Positions 55,701 to 64,000 of a stretch of DNA of 64,000 nt are shown here, piece after piece. The stretch is from Chrysemys picta bellii (lineage: Eukaryota; Chordata; Testudines; Emydidae): the NCBI RefSeq assembly GCF_011386835.1, contig NC_088795.1, positions 18,298,941 through 18,362,940 of the forward strand. Reading direction: 5' to 3'. The notes beneath the pieces were generated by a model. It searched no databases, was not told the DNA's origin, and was given only the letters and a program-made list of their open reading frames with translations. The translations under genes and the position numbers were made by a program. The stretch's first letter is position 1. Each line of letters begins with the position of its first letter.

Positions 55701-57221
55701 GCCAACAACATGCAGTGCACTTTTCAGCATCCTCACAGTGCCACTCATCAGATCACATATTTCTTCGATGCTTGCCAAATGCTCCAGTTAATAAGGAATG
55801 TGTTTCAGTGCTTTCACAGGATACAGTCCATTAATGAAACAGCACACTGGCAGCACATAGTGGACCTAGTGACTCTGCAGGAGAAGGAATTACTGCATAT
55901 TAGTGACAGATTGTCAGGAAGACCCAGAAATAGTGAAAGCTGTCACTTGAGGGTGAACTACGCAGCACAGCTGTTCAGTGAGAGTGTTGCTGGCACGCTG
56001 GAATGTCTCCAGTTGTTGGGCCTGCCTTCTTTTCAGAACTGCAGTGGGACCATCAAATTTGTGCGCTTGATGAGCTATCTGTTTGACATTTTTCATGGAA
56101 GAAGCTGTTACGGAACGGGATTGAAAGGGCCTGTGTCCTCTGAAAATTATGCCAAGATACATCGCCTCTTAACGGAGGCTAAAAGTGTCTTTGTTGCATT
56201 AACTGACACTTCGGGGAGACACTTCCTGAAAGGTAAACATAAATTAGGATTTTTAGGTTTTTTGCTTAATGCTGAGAGCTTAAAATGGCTTTACACAAAC
56301 TATGTATTTCCAAAGAGCATGCCCTTCCGCTACCTCCTGACTTACACATTCAGCCTAGATCATCTGGAATTATTTCTCAGCACCCTCAGACAAGCATGTG
56401 CTAGCTGCGATAACCCTACCTGCATGATGTTCCAGACTGCTTATTCTAAACTGCTGACCAAGTATAATTTGACACCAGGATTACATCAGAATCTTCTTTT
56501 AGGTGACATGAACACCTTAGATGTATCTATTGTTCGTAGGACAGATTTGGCCCTTGATACCATTCATTCTCAGTACAATCGGGGTTGTGTGGCGATTCCA
56601 ACAAAGGACTACATTTACTGTATAGGCCATATTTCATTTAACTCTACACTGAGTTATGCATTGACAGATCTGTCACTATATGCACAAAGCATCACCTATA
56701 CTGCTGCCTGTGTTGCTGAGAAATTAGCAGCTGCCATAAGATGTGAAGCCTGTGTCACTTCTCTCTTTGTGTCAGATGACAAAATCCTAAAATGTGGTTC
56801 ACTGTTGTGCATTAAAAAGATCGGGAGCTGGAGTTTGCCATCAGAGAGCGTGCATCAGATTGTGAGTATTTCTGAGCAAGTCCTAAAAACTCATGCAAGA
56901 GTGAAAGACTATAACCTAAACCTCAAGCAACAGGATATGTATTTAGAACAGAAAATTTTATATGAGTTATCTGAACAGAGTCACCTTTTCTCAGAGTTAA
57001 ATAATCACCTATTTGATGGGGAGTTGTGTGTCACCAATCACTACACAATGCTGTTAAGGAACATAGTGCAATGTTATTTAAATGTCAGAGCTGAACATGC
57101 AAAAAAATGGGGTTGGGAATACTGTTCTGGAAGGCATGGATCGAAGAAGTTGACTAGGAAACATCCGTTTTCATCATCATTAAAGACTTATAAATCTATC
57201 CAAATCTTACCTGTGCCATAA
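46625..57221 (+). CDS. THAP9: THAP9, THAP-domain P-element-type transposase (complete, five exons)
   Basis: Exons 46625-46704, 49990-50185, 52110-52416, 53479-53629 and 55259-57221 join in frame into 898 codons plus stop; human THAP9, as recalled, has 903. Residues 1-89 form the DNA-binding THAP zinc finger: Cys5, Cys10, Cys62, His65, Trp38 and an AVPSVF box at 84-89. The rest is the RNase-H-like transposase fold with a GTP-binding insertion, related to Drosophila P-element transposase; human THAP9 can cut and join P-element DNA. Of the recalled human catalytic triad (Asp304, Asp374, Glu613), Asp305 (GFVDLGAG) and Glu615 (LDHLELF) are present, but the second position is Ala375 (VTSAATAH). The gene has lost transposon ends and is a single-copy host gene. 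The A at -3 favours this ATG. Confidence 0.96.
47862..47963. repeat. Palindromic MITE, best-preserved copy
   Basis: It starts GGGCCTGATCCTG and ends TTTGCAGGATTGGAGCC, inverted, with CAAGTGAGTAGTCCCATTTG and AATGGGGCTG in the middle. It serves as the reference for six other copies in the window. Confidence 0.72.
48275..49197 (-). repeat. CR1 LINE 3' part, relatively young copy
   Basis: The minus strand has a 144-codon frame (48463-48897; [36 protein letters not shown]) matching the C-terminal end of CR1 ORF2, and a further piece at 48897-49172 ([19 protein letters not shown]). The 3' UTR ends at about 48275 (reverse of AACAGCCATACTGGGTCAGA). A frameshift separates the two pieces and the element is 5' truncated. 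Confidence 0.92.
49161..49218. repeat. Perfect 18-bp inverted repeat at the CR1 5' edge
   Basis: The left arm (ATTAAATTTCATCTGCCA, 49161-49178) is the exact reverse complement of the right arm (49201-49218), with 22 bases between. The right arm is CR1 sequence in the opposite orientation to the main copy, as expected from 5' inversion during retrotransposition. Confidence 0.85.
49990..50185 (+). CDS. THAP9: THAP9 exon 2 (rest of THAP domain)
   Basis: It encodes residues 27-92, including [31 protein letters not shown] with the third and fourth zinc ligands, and [12 protein letters not shown]. The acceptor is GTTTCAG|G and the donor ACAAG|GTAGTT. Confidence 0.96.
50186..52109. other. THAP9 intron 2
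   Basis: It contains the hAT-like element at 51245-51841 and a MIR-like tail near 50770-50860. The rest is AT-rich with no gene. Confidence 0.6.
51245..51841. mobile_element. hAT-like non-autonomous element, 597 bp
   Basis: Flanks ATTTAGTT (51237-51244) and ATTTGATT (51842-51849) agree at 6 of 8. The left end CAATGTTTTTCAAAC and right end GTCTGGGAACCACTG resemble the CAGTGGTTCCCAAAC ends of hAT elements. A GC-rich interior repeats TGGCACATGGGATC-type units in both orientations. Confidence 0.75.
52110..52416 (+). CDS. THAP9: THAP9 exon 3 (linker, helical region)
   Basis: It is 307 bp, residues 93-195. It encodes a variable basic linker, a helical stretch ([19 protein letters not shown]) and [20 protein letters not shown]. 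The acceptor is ATTGTAG|GAT and the donor TTCAG|GTATTA. Confidence 0.92.
52417..53478. other. THAP9 intron 3
   Basis: AT-rich. A short old LINE-like remnant (CACTTATATAGAACTTTTCA, AGATCTCAAAGC) lies at about 52915-52965. Nothing else recognised. Confidence 0.5.
53479..53629 (+). CDS. THAP9: THAP9 exon 4
   Basis: It is 151 bp, residues 195-245: [38 protein letters not shown] and PLPHPSSLT. The acceptor is AAAACAG|AT and the donor ACAAA|GTGAGT, splitting an Asn codon completed by exon 5. Confidence 0.94.
53630..55258. other. THAP9 intron 4
   Basis: Besides the CR1 at 54270-54897, it has an inverted L3-like tail near 54060-54160 (ACATGAGGAGTTTACAGTCT). No gene. Confidence 0.55.
54270..54897 (+). 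repeat. Old CR1 LINE 3' end
   Basis: It contains GAAAGGAGAGATTGAAAAGA, GAAGATAAGAGGGGACATG and a terminal CTGAACTAGATGGACC with TATAGCAATTCCTATGTTAT. It includes an AAC microsatellite at about 54368-54385. Degenerate, lying in THAP9 intron 4. Confidence 0.75.
55259..57221 (+). CDS. THAP9: THAP9 exon 5 (transposase core and C terminus)
   Basis: It is 1,963 bp, residues 245-898, and uninterrupted. It starts [17 protein letters not shown] after acceptor CTTCCAG|C; the few codons upstream of 55259 that stay open are intron. It carries the RNase-H-like core: [56 protein letters not shown], and [20 protein letters not shown]. The stop is TAA at 57219-57221. Confidence 0.97.
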
Positions 57222-57800
57222 TTTCTTACTAATTTGTTAAATGATGGATGTTCCCTTGAGTAATGTTTAGATAAGGTCTGATCTAGGCAACACAGGTGTC
57301 GGAGAATTGAGATGGTGTTTCACTTGACCTCTTGGCAATACTGTGTCCAGCAGTGGCTAGTAAAGGAGAGTCCTAGGAGGATTAACGGTACTAGGTTCCA
57401 ATCATGCCTGGGGTTAGAAGTGGAAAATGAGTTTCTCACCCTAAATTCTCATTTATGCAGATTGCACAACCACAACCTATTTTAGAACAACAATGTCTAT
57501 GGAAGGACTAGATTATGGAAGCTAATGGAAATCCACATTGAGATTCATTAGCAGTTATGTGGGGAAGCTTGCTGAATACCTACCTATGCTATGCCTGGCT
57601 CTGGGTAGGGCAGTTGGCCCCTGACTATGATGAATACCAAGTTTACTCATACATGTTTAGAAAAGGGGCTGGTGGGAAAGAACTGATGGAATACTATAGC
57701 AGCAGATAACTCCTTAGAGCTGCAGAAAAAATACTAAGAAGCAAAACAGCTTACACAAAGCTATTAAAAAAATAAAATAAAGATTTGTACTAGAAACATG
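57222..57800 (+). other. THAP9: THAP9 3' UTR
   Basis: Sequence after the stop shows no coding potential. Two overlapping AATAAA signals lie at 57771-57776 and 57776-57781, which would end the transcript near 57795-57805. Confidence 0.6.
57771..57781 (+). terminator. Overlapping polyadenylation signals for THAP9
   Basis: Two AATAAA hexamers share one base, about 550 bases after the THAP9 stop. Another AATAAA is near 57872. Confidence 0.6.
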
Positions 57801-59301
57801 TTTTACTTGTACTTACTGATTACGTAATCACTCTGCCTTTCGCCCTTTAATTCCACTAGCAGCTTATTAGAAAAATAAAGGATTCCAAACTGCTTCCTTT
57901 AAGTGCTCAAATCTGAACACGAATTAGGATAACATGAAGCGAAGAAAAGACCTTGATTTTGGCTACCCCAATGGGAAAAAAGTCAGGTAAGAAATAAAAC
58001 TGATGGAATAGGGTCAGATGCAGGGGATCTGTCACACAGTGGAATGGATAGGGAAAAAAAAGACTTGTTTCTTGATACAGGATTCTACAAAATACTATAT
58101 ACAGGGTGGGGCCAGATAATCCTTGAAAATATTTAGGAAGTAATATCTGCAGATGTGCTTGCCAGTGTAGGAGGTATCCTGCCTTGGGGAGCTTGAAATC
58201 TAAAGACAGAATAACTCAGGACCCAGTAGGAGACCTAGTGCAAAGTGTTGGCGAGAAACTTTTGGTTTGCTTGTTTCCTCCTCTTAATAAAATGTGGGGA
58301 AGATAGTACAGGTATTTGACTGACAAGGATTAGTGTGTGCAGAGCTCATCGGAGAAGTGAAGGATTTGGGTGAAGGCCCGACGTATTGTAGTTGACCATG
58401 CAGAAGGGAGGGAGAAAGAAATGAAAGTGGCGGCAAGGCTAATACTGGTGGGTAAAGCGTATGAGGAAGAGCATAATGAGATCCAAGCTGTACCATCAGC
58501 TGATTATACAAGGCCTCAAGGGCAAGGAAGAGATGTTAACATTTGATTAGGTGGAAAAGTCCATTTGAAAGAAGTTGTACACAGCAACCCTGGGACTTGG
58601 GGGAAACAGAAGACTCGGGATTTGACATAACTTCAGCGTGTGGTGTAATAGCCTCCTGCTGCGAATCAGACAGATGTTCTTCAGTTTTTGTGTATATTAT
58701 ATTAATACTGTTTTCAAATACACAAACTAATAAAAGTGCAGGTTACTGCTTCTCTTTTTTTACTTTGTTATTAATTCCTTACTCCCTCTTTCCAGTACCT
58801 TTCTGTATATAGCTGGTTGATTTCCTCCATTCTGCACTGTTTTGTACTAAACAATTAACAGTTTAAAATTCATCTACTTATTTCCATCTACTGGGTTCTC
58901 ATTTCTTCAGGATAATTTTGTTTTTTCCCTTTAAGATTACTTAATTTCCTCTTTGTGGGGAATTGTAATTTGCACTTACTGAGCCCAATCCTGTGAGATA
59001 TAGAGTACTTTGTAGTCCAGTTGACTTCACTAGTTTAGGGTGCTCAAGACCTTCCAGGAACAAGCCCCCCCACCAAATAGCATCATAGTCCTAATCACTA
59101 GCTGGGGACAAATAGTCATGCCTAGCTTAGTTCCTGTCCATTTCTGCAGGGCTCTTTTATTTCTTTGTGAAGATAATAAAGAAGGTGTAAAAGTAACACA
59201 AACACCCATTTGGTGAAGAGTAGTTACTGAGCAAGCCCTTCCCCCAACTTGGGTGGTGGTGGTTGTGAATCCACAAGGCCTGCCTACAGCTTCCTGCTCT
59301 A
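57801..59301. other. Intergenic sequence between THAP9 and the provirus
   Basis: No conserved coding sequence is seen. The frames here (for example 59030-59512 minus) overlap a MITE and show no motif. Confidence 0.5.
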
Positions 59302-59563
59302 GGCCTTGGCTACACTGGCAGTGTACAGCGCTGCAACTTGCTGCGCTCAGGGGTGTGAAAACGCCCCCCCCCCCGAGCGCAGCGCTGTAAAGCGCCAGTG
59401 TAATCAGCGCCTGCAGTGCTGCACGCTCGCTCGCAGCGCTGCAAGCTACTCCCCTCGGACAGGTGGGGTACATACAGCGCTGTGAGAGCTCTTGCAGCGC
59501 TAGCGGCGCCACTACACTCGCACTTCGCGGCAGCGCTGTGAATTCCCAAGTGTAGCCAAGGCC
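59302..59563. mobile_element. MITE with GGCTACACT termini, 262 bp
   Basis: Exact inverted ends GGCCTTGGCTACACT and GTGTAGCCAAGGCC are flanked by CTA on both sides (59299-59301 and 59564-59566). The interior is full of CAGCGCTG-type palindromes and CpGs. It looks young because the ends are so well preserved. Confidence 0.88.
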
Positions 59564-59993
59564 CTAGGTATAAGAGAGTGTGCTCCCTAATTTCCCCCAC
59601 CCTCCCACAGAGCTGGGTCCTCCTTTATATTGTTCAGCGGAGAGCATGGGCCATTCATGAAGTACTGCTCAGCTCCATCAGCTGATTCCCAGCACCTGCC
59701 TGCCGGGCTTCTCTCTGGAGCCGTCAGCTTTGCTGGAGCCATTAAAGAGGTCATCTTCTGTCCCCATTTTAATGAGGATTTCTCCCTCTCGCATACCATG
59801 CCCTGTACCAACCTGTGGTCCTGGACATCCCAAGCTTGTAGCTGAAGCCTGAATTACTGCTGCTTCTGCTGGAACAGATGCTGCTGTATTTGTAGCTGTT
59901 GCTGTTGCAGCTATGGCAGGATCTGCTGCTGTTGCTCTCTCATTGGTTTCATGAGAGCTTCAGGAGCCATGCTTCTCTCTGAGCAATGGCAAG
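59564..59993. other. Sequence next to the proviral LTR
   Basis: This 430-base GC-moderate stretch has a CTGCTGCTG-type tract near 59860-59930. It precedes the LTR edge at 59994. No gene recognised. Confidence 0.5.
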
Positions 59994-60383
59994 TGTCAAA
60001 GTTAGAATCAGGACTCACAATTTTGTCAAGACCACTCTGTTTATTAGCACAGCGCTCTGCTAATACAATCAGATAGTGTGAGCCACCATGCAAGATTCAA
60101 ACAGTCTTATTTATACAGATAAAAAGGTGCAAACTAAACAAAAGGACAGAGAGAGCAAAACTGTAAAATATGCATGGAGCACAATATGCATATCCTGCTT
60201 CCTTGTTAACTCTTATCAATCTAAGACTAATGCTTCACCAATTGCCCTTAAGTGGCAAGTTAAGCAGTTAATGTCTGCTTTCCTGCACACCTGGCTTGCA
60301 GCATTTCTAATTTCTACTTAAAGGTACATACAGCATTCTTTAATTCCTTCTATTTCTTTAGTATAATTCATTTCACTTTCACA
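59994..60383 (-). mobile_element. Proviral 3' LTR, 390 bp
   Basis: On the minus strand it begins TGTGAAAGTG and ends CTAACTTTGACA, giving TG...CA with near-inverted ends. A TATA box (TATAAATA) is at 60115-60108 and a polyadenylation AATAAA at 60045-60040, in U3-R-U5 order. A polypurine tract adjoins it on the env side. The other LTR would lie beyond base 64000. Confidence 0.9.
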
Positions 60384-60395
60384 ATCCCTCCTTTT
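60384..60395 (-). other. Polypurine tract of the provirus
   Basis: Minus-strand AAAAGGAGGGAT directly precedes the LTR's TGTG, the primer site for plus-strand DNA synthesis in retroviruses. It sits 26 bases past the env stop. Confidence 0.85.
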
Positions 60396-60421
60396 GGTCA
60401 AGCTTACGCAAAGACCAACAA

Positions 60422-61846
60422 TTACTGGGTTCCACATATTAATAGTTCTTTATCTCTACGTTCATCAGCGATATTTAACATCATCATATTAGCACTCTGT
60501 TTTGGGGTAGTCACCTGAGTGGCATACCGTACACAATTCTGGATACAACAGGAGATTAACTGAAAGCATACAAAAATCATTAGGATTCCACACAGGATAG
60601 TCAGGGCTCCCTGAAACAACCAGTTTCCTATGCCAGAGAAATTGAATAGGTTACTTAGCCACTTCCATAAATAACTTGGCTCTTCATGGGGAAGATATGC
60701 AATTTGTTCTAAGTGACTAGCGCGATCTATTACCTCATTGGTGTCGTCAGGTATGAACACACAACATTCTTTTCCAATGAGAGCACAGGTCCCTCCTTTG
60801 GCCGCCAGCACTATATCCAGTGCCTGACGGTTTTGGAGGGCCATCTGTCGGATCGCCCCTGTTTCTTTGGCCAGGGTTTTTAAACTCTCTCCGGTTTCAT
60901 TTGCCATTATTTCAACTACTGCTTGTAACCTTAGGAGCCTTTTTGCATGGTGTATTACTCCCCCAAGTGGGATAAGGGAACTGCCAATGGCCTCTTCCCA
61001 GGTCAAGGGGCTTATGTTATTTACATACCATTGGGCATCTGATAAGTCCCTTCTTCTTCGCCTGAAATTACGCAGGCGTTCTCGTGGGAAGGACCCCAGC
61101 ACTCGGAATTGTGGGAAGAGTCGAGCGGGATAACAGATACCTGACCAGTTAGCTGGTAACACAGTATAAGCTTTGGTCCCACAAACCCAATGATGGCCTA
61201 TTAAGGCTGGGAAGGGTCGGTTGCACCCATTTGTCACATAGGTGCCTACAAAGGAGGAGTAATATCCTCCGAAGGGCACAGGGTAATTCTCCTTACGAGG
61301 AGTGGTGTTATTTGCATGGCATTGGAAGATTGTATTGTTTCCACTAAGATTACTGTAGGGGGAACATGAAATTGATTTTTCTGTTTGATCCCAGGTTGAG
61401 AAAAAATTCATATCCCCATACCCAGCCCGCCACTCTTTAGTTTTGTTCGAATAATCCCATACACCATTTGCCACAATATGCTGAAGGCAACGACTTTTTC
61501 CCAGATCCAGCCCTGTCCCATTACACACCCAACACCAATGACCTTTTCCCTCCACCACACTTATCCATTTAGATACGTTTATTCCCACTGCTTCCCAAGT
61601 GTCATTGCTGTTCCATATTTTGTTAAACGGACGAAGTCCCCCAGTGAGCTCTGGGGAATTGAGTGGGATTGCCAGGACAGGAACACCAGCTTGAGAGTGA
61701 GCTGGGATGTGGCTGCAGACCCAGCAATTAGAAATATTAAGAGTCTGAGCTATCCACACTTGCTGCTGGATAAAAGAATTGTCATTGTGGGCTCCCCAAG
61801 CCTTAAGACACCAGCAGCCAAGGAACAGGCGCCACCAGAGGTGCAT
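60422..61846 (-). CDS. Endogenous gammaretrovirus-like envelope glycoprotein (env), open frame
   Basis: The 474-codon frame starts at the ATG at 61846; a longer frame reaches back only through a TTG. It encodes a signal peptide ([15 protein letters not shown]), a short surface subunit with two CWVC motifs (about 41-44 and 105-108) and several N-glycosylation sites, and a polybasic furin-type site (RRRRR, about 262-266). A transmembrane subunit follows with an [16 protein letters not shown] immunosuppressive-domain-like stretch, the CX6CC motif (CALIGKECC, 354-362), a membrane span at about 409-434 and a 40-residue tail. CX6CC is the hallmark of gamma-type envelopes whose two subunits are disulphide-linked. 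There is no stop or frameshift. Function in the host is unknown. Confidence 0.93.
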   Translation of the reverse strand: MHLWWRLFLGCWCLKAWGAHNDNSFIQQQVWIAQTLNISNCWVCSHIPAHSQAGVPVLAIPLNSPELTGGLRPFNKIWNSNDTWEAVGINVSKWISVVEGKGHWCWVCNGTGLDLGKSRCLQHIVANGVWDYSNKTKEWRAGYGDMNFFSTWDQTEKSISCSPYSNLSGNNTIFQCHANNTTPRKENYPVPFGGYYSSFVGTYVTNGCNRPFPALIGHHWVCGTKAYTVLPANWSGICYPARLFPQFRVLGSFPRERLRNFRRRRRDLSDAQWYVNNISPLTWEEAIGSSLIPLGGVIHHAKRLLRLQAVVEIMANETGESLKTLAKETGAIRQMALQNRQALDIVLAAKGGTCALIGKECCVFIPDDTNEVIDRASHLEQIAYLPHEEPSYLWKWLSNLFNFSGIGNWLFQGALTILCGILMIFVCFQLISCCIQNCVRYATQVTTPKQSANMMMLNIADERRDKELLICGTQ

Positions 61847-61964
61847 TGTTGGAGGCAAGGCCCTTCTGGTTCTGACAACCTCAACTGAGGGAACCGTAGT
61901 TACGGTTTTACGTCCACCAGGCAGCAGGCGCTAGGCTCACTACTGCTCCTTCTTGGGCCTTGCT

Positions 61965-64000
61965 TTAGGTCGTCGTCTGCTTCTGGCAACCCTTACGAGA
62001 GCGTAGATTGTAAGGTATTGCAGGCTGTTCCTCTACGTCTTCTTCCGGAGTCAAAATTGACTCTGCGCAGTCCTGAGGTGATGATTGGTTCACCGGGGAG
62101 GGTGTCTTCTTACACTGCGAAGCATGTATCCACGCTGCAATGCCAGATAGTTTAACAGCTGTCTGGGTAGTAAGCAGTACCTGATGAGGACCCTTCCACC
62201 GGGGTTCCAAGGCGTGTTTTCGATGATGGTGCCGTACGTAGACCCAGTCACCTGGCTCGAGGTTGTGGCAAGCGTCAGAGGTGGGTTCTGTTGGCCAGGC
62301 GGCTCGAACCTGTGAATGGAAGTGACTTACAGCTTGCATTAATCCCTTGCAATATTGAAGGAGCGTACTGTGAGTCAAGTTCAAGTCTGGGACTGGAGTA
62401 ATGGTAGCCATAGCTCGCATGGGCCGTCCCATAACAATTTCAAAGGGACTCAATTTATGCCTTTGGGATGGAGTGGATCGCATTTCCATAAGGGCTAGTG
62501 GTAAAGCTGCTGTCCAGCCTAACCCTGTGGAGTCACAAATCTTAGCAAGCTTATTCTTAAGTACACCATTTCGCCTTTCCACAGCACCTGCACTTTGTGG
62601 ATGGTAGGGACAGTGCAGCAGGTGTGTGATATGTAATATACGATCCAGGTGTTGAACAATTTGTCCGGTAAAATGTGTACCCCGGTCACTGGACAGAGTG
62701 GCAGGAATTCCCTTGGCAGGCATAATATGATTTAACAAACATTTAGCAACAGACAGTGAATCAGCCTTGCGACAAGGAAAGGCTTCAATCCAACCAGAAA
62801 ATAAACATACCATAACCAAAATAAATTCATATCGTTGACACTTAGGCATTTGTACAAAATCAAGTTGCCAATGCAAGAATGGTGCCTGGGGCAGGCCCCG
62901 GAACCCCTGAGCCACTTTTACAGGTTTACCAATATTGTGGCTTTGGCAAGTGGTACAGGCAGCACAGTGGCGGGCTGCAAAGGAGCTGAAATGCGGGGCC
63001 CACCATCCTGCCTTAGTTACAGCAGAGACCATCCCCTCCTTTCCGACGTGCGAAACACCGTGTAGCAGGTCGGCCAGCGACGGATAGAGTGAAAAGGGGG
63101 CCACAAAGGCACCAGTAGGCGAACGCCAAAGGGAATCAGGATATAGAGAGCAACCCTGGGCAATCCAGGAGTCTTTTTCAACTTCTGGGGCAGAGTCTTG
63201 GAGCAGGGTGAGGTTAGTGAGGGACGGCGGTGGTATAGAAACAGAAAGGGAACCTAGAAATGCATCTGGGGAAGGTTCTATGGCAGCAGCATGTTTAGCA
63301 GAGGCGTCAGCAAATGCGTTACCCTTAGCAACATCAGTATCTGCCATCGAGTGGCCAGGGCACTTAACAATAGCTAGGGCAGACGGAAGTAAAACTGCAT
63401 ACAAGAGGGCAGCGATGTAGGGGCCATTCTTAATAGGGGTACCGGCAGAAGTAAGGAAACCCCTAGCTTGCCAGAGGGTGCCAAAGTCATGTACAACCCC
63501 AAAAGCATAGCGGGAGTCAGTGTAAATGGTGGCGGAGCGTCCCTCTGCCAAAAAGCAGGCACGGGTGAGGGCAACCAATTCGGCAACTTGTGCTGAGGTT
63601 ACAGAAGGTAAAGGCGCAGCTTCTAGGGTCTCAGCGAGTGACACTACAGCGTACCCTGCAAGGAGACGACCTTGGTTGTCTCGAAAACAGGAACCATCAG
63701 TAAACAAAACAAGGTCAGAGTTAGGGAGAGGGGCATCAGAGAGATCAGGGCGCGGGACGGTGACAGCAGAAACAGTTGCAAGGCAGTCGTGGGGATCACC
63801 GTCATCAGACAAAGGAAGGAGAGTGGCAGGGTTTAACTGAGAACAACGCTTCACAGTAATATACGAAGCTGACAGCAGTAAAAGTTCATACCTAGTAAGG
63901 CGAGCGGAGGAGAGGTGGCCTGTGTTACGTTGTAACAGCAGGGTTTCCACAGAGTGAGGGACCATGAGGGTAAGGGGAGAGCGAAGGACAAGGGATTCGG
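61965..64000 (-). CDS. Endogenous gammaretrovirus-like pol, RNase H and integrase part (runs off window)
   Basis: The frame is open from the right edge to the stop at 61965, so the reverse transcriptase lies beyond base 64000; the ATG at 63965 is internal. From its visible start come the end of the connection region, RNase H with its acidic residues (LFTDGSCF, AELVAL, IYTDSRYAFG, GNAFADAS), then integrase: HHCC zinc motif (HGVSHVGKEGM ... CAACTTCQSHN), catalytic Asp in WQLDFVQ, Asp in LSSDRGTHFTG and Glu in SAGAVERRNGVLK. A C-terminal GDWVYVRHHH and RWKGPHQVLLTTQTAVKL (GPY/F-like) part follows, typical of gammaretroviruses. All catalytic residues are present. The env start is 119 bases downstream. 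Confidence 0.94.
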   Translation of the reverse strand, partial: ESLVLRSPLTLMVPHSVETLLLQRNTGHLSSARLTRYELLLLSASYITVKRCSQLNPATLLPLSDDGDPHDCLATVSAVTVPRPDLSDAPLPNSDLVLFTDGSCFRDNQGRLLAGYAVVSLAETLEAAPLPSVTSAQVAELVALTRACFLAEGRSATIYTDSRYAFGVVHDFGTLWQARGFLTSAGTPIKNGPYIAALLYAVLLPSALAIVKCPGHSMADTDVAKGNAFADASAKHAAAIEPSPDAFLGSLSVSIPPPSLTNLTLLQDSAPEVEKDSWIAQGCSLYPDSLWRSPTGAFVAPFSLYPSLADLLHGVSHVGKEGMVSAVTKAGWWAPHFSSFAARHCAACTTCQSHNIGKPVKVAQGFRGLPQAPFLHWQLDFVQMPKCQRYEFILVMVCLFSGWIEAFPCRKADSLSVAKCLLNHIMPAKGIPATLSSDRGTHFTGQIVQHLDRILHITHLLHCPYHPQSAGAVERRNGVLKNKLAKICDSTGLGWTAALPLALMEMRSTPSQRHKLSPFEIVMGRPMRAMATITPVPDLNLTHSTLLQYCKGLMQAVSHFHSQVRAAWPTEPTSDACHNLEPGDWVYVRHHHRKHALEPRWKGPHQVLLTTQTAVKLSGIAAWIHASQCKKTPSPVNQSSPQDCAESILTPEEDVEEQPAIPYNLRSRKGCQKQTTT

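Noticed and set aside
57801..59993. First exons of LIN54, the gene expected beyond THAP9
   Set aside because: No LIN54-like coding sequence is present; the provirus begins at 59994 and the gene must lie further right if synteny holds.
61847..61858. A longer env starting four codons upstream
   Set aside because: The upstream extension begins with TTG; the first ATG is at 61846 and is followed directly by a good signal peptide.
1..64000. CRISPR arrays, bacterial operons or a prokaryotic defence system
   Set aside because: The sequence is spliced vertebrate DNA; no regularly spaced direct repeats or prokaryotic genes were seen.

Overview
The window is vertebrate nuclear DNA and reads as a cryptodiran turtle or a close reptilian relative. 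The evidence is interrupted genes with GT-AG introns, many CR1 LINE fragments, two tRNA-derived SINEs with CR1-like tails ending in ATTCTATGATT (the tortoise PolIII/Cry SINE type), several non-autonomous hAT-like elements with 8-bp target duplications, and gammaretrovirus-like LTRs. There are no bacterial features. The species assignment is inference from repeat types.

Two conserved host genes face away from each other. Positions 156 to about 41,560 on the minus strand hold the first part of SEC31A, the outer-coat subunit of COPII vesicles: a non-coding first exon in a CpG island and 18 coding exons. I traced these in one continuous frame giving 775 codons (WD40 propeller, SEC13-binding blade, start of the alpha-solenoid). 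The proline-rich and C-terminal exons lie left of base 1. Positions 46,625 to 57,221 on the plus strand hold THAP9, the domesticated P-element-type transposase, complete in five exons (898 aa). SEC31A next to THAP9 is the gene order known from other amniotes. In between (about 42.4-46.1 kb) is a repeat-poor stretch with a second CpG island at its right end. It may carry a non-coding transcript diverging from the THAP9 promoter, as THAP9-AS1 does in mammals, but nothing here proves transcription.

The SEC31A introns hold old CR1 copies, MIR-like SINEs, a family of about 100-bp palindromic MITEs, larger hAT-like elements (16.6, 18.4 and 37.9 kb), MITEs with TCTACACT termini (10.8, 13.3, 19.7 and 38.9 kb) and solo LTRs (5.1, probably 7.2, 13.9 and 33.0 kb). 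The LTR at 33.0 kb sits inside a CR1 copy and has a perfect 4-bp target duplication.

From 59,994 to the right edge lies the 3' part of a gammaretrovirus-like provirus on the minus strand: 3' LTR, polypurine tract, an open env frame, and an open pol frame (RNase H plus integrase) running out of the window. Its open frames suggest a fairly recent insertion about 2.8 kb past the THAP9 stop.

The main points for follow-up are: (1) THAP9 has an otherwise intact frame but Ala at residue 375, where the family's second catalytic Asp is expected; (2) six CCAAT boxes in the SEC31A-THAP9 interval are split three and three by orientation around a likely bidirectional promoter; (3) the proviral env is open; (4) a 74-bp element occurs twice in the putative non-coding transcript region; (5) two hAT-like elements with different ends share the same GC-rich interior.
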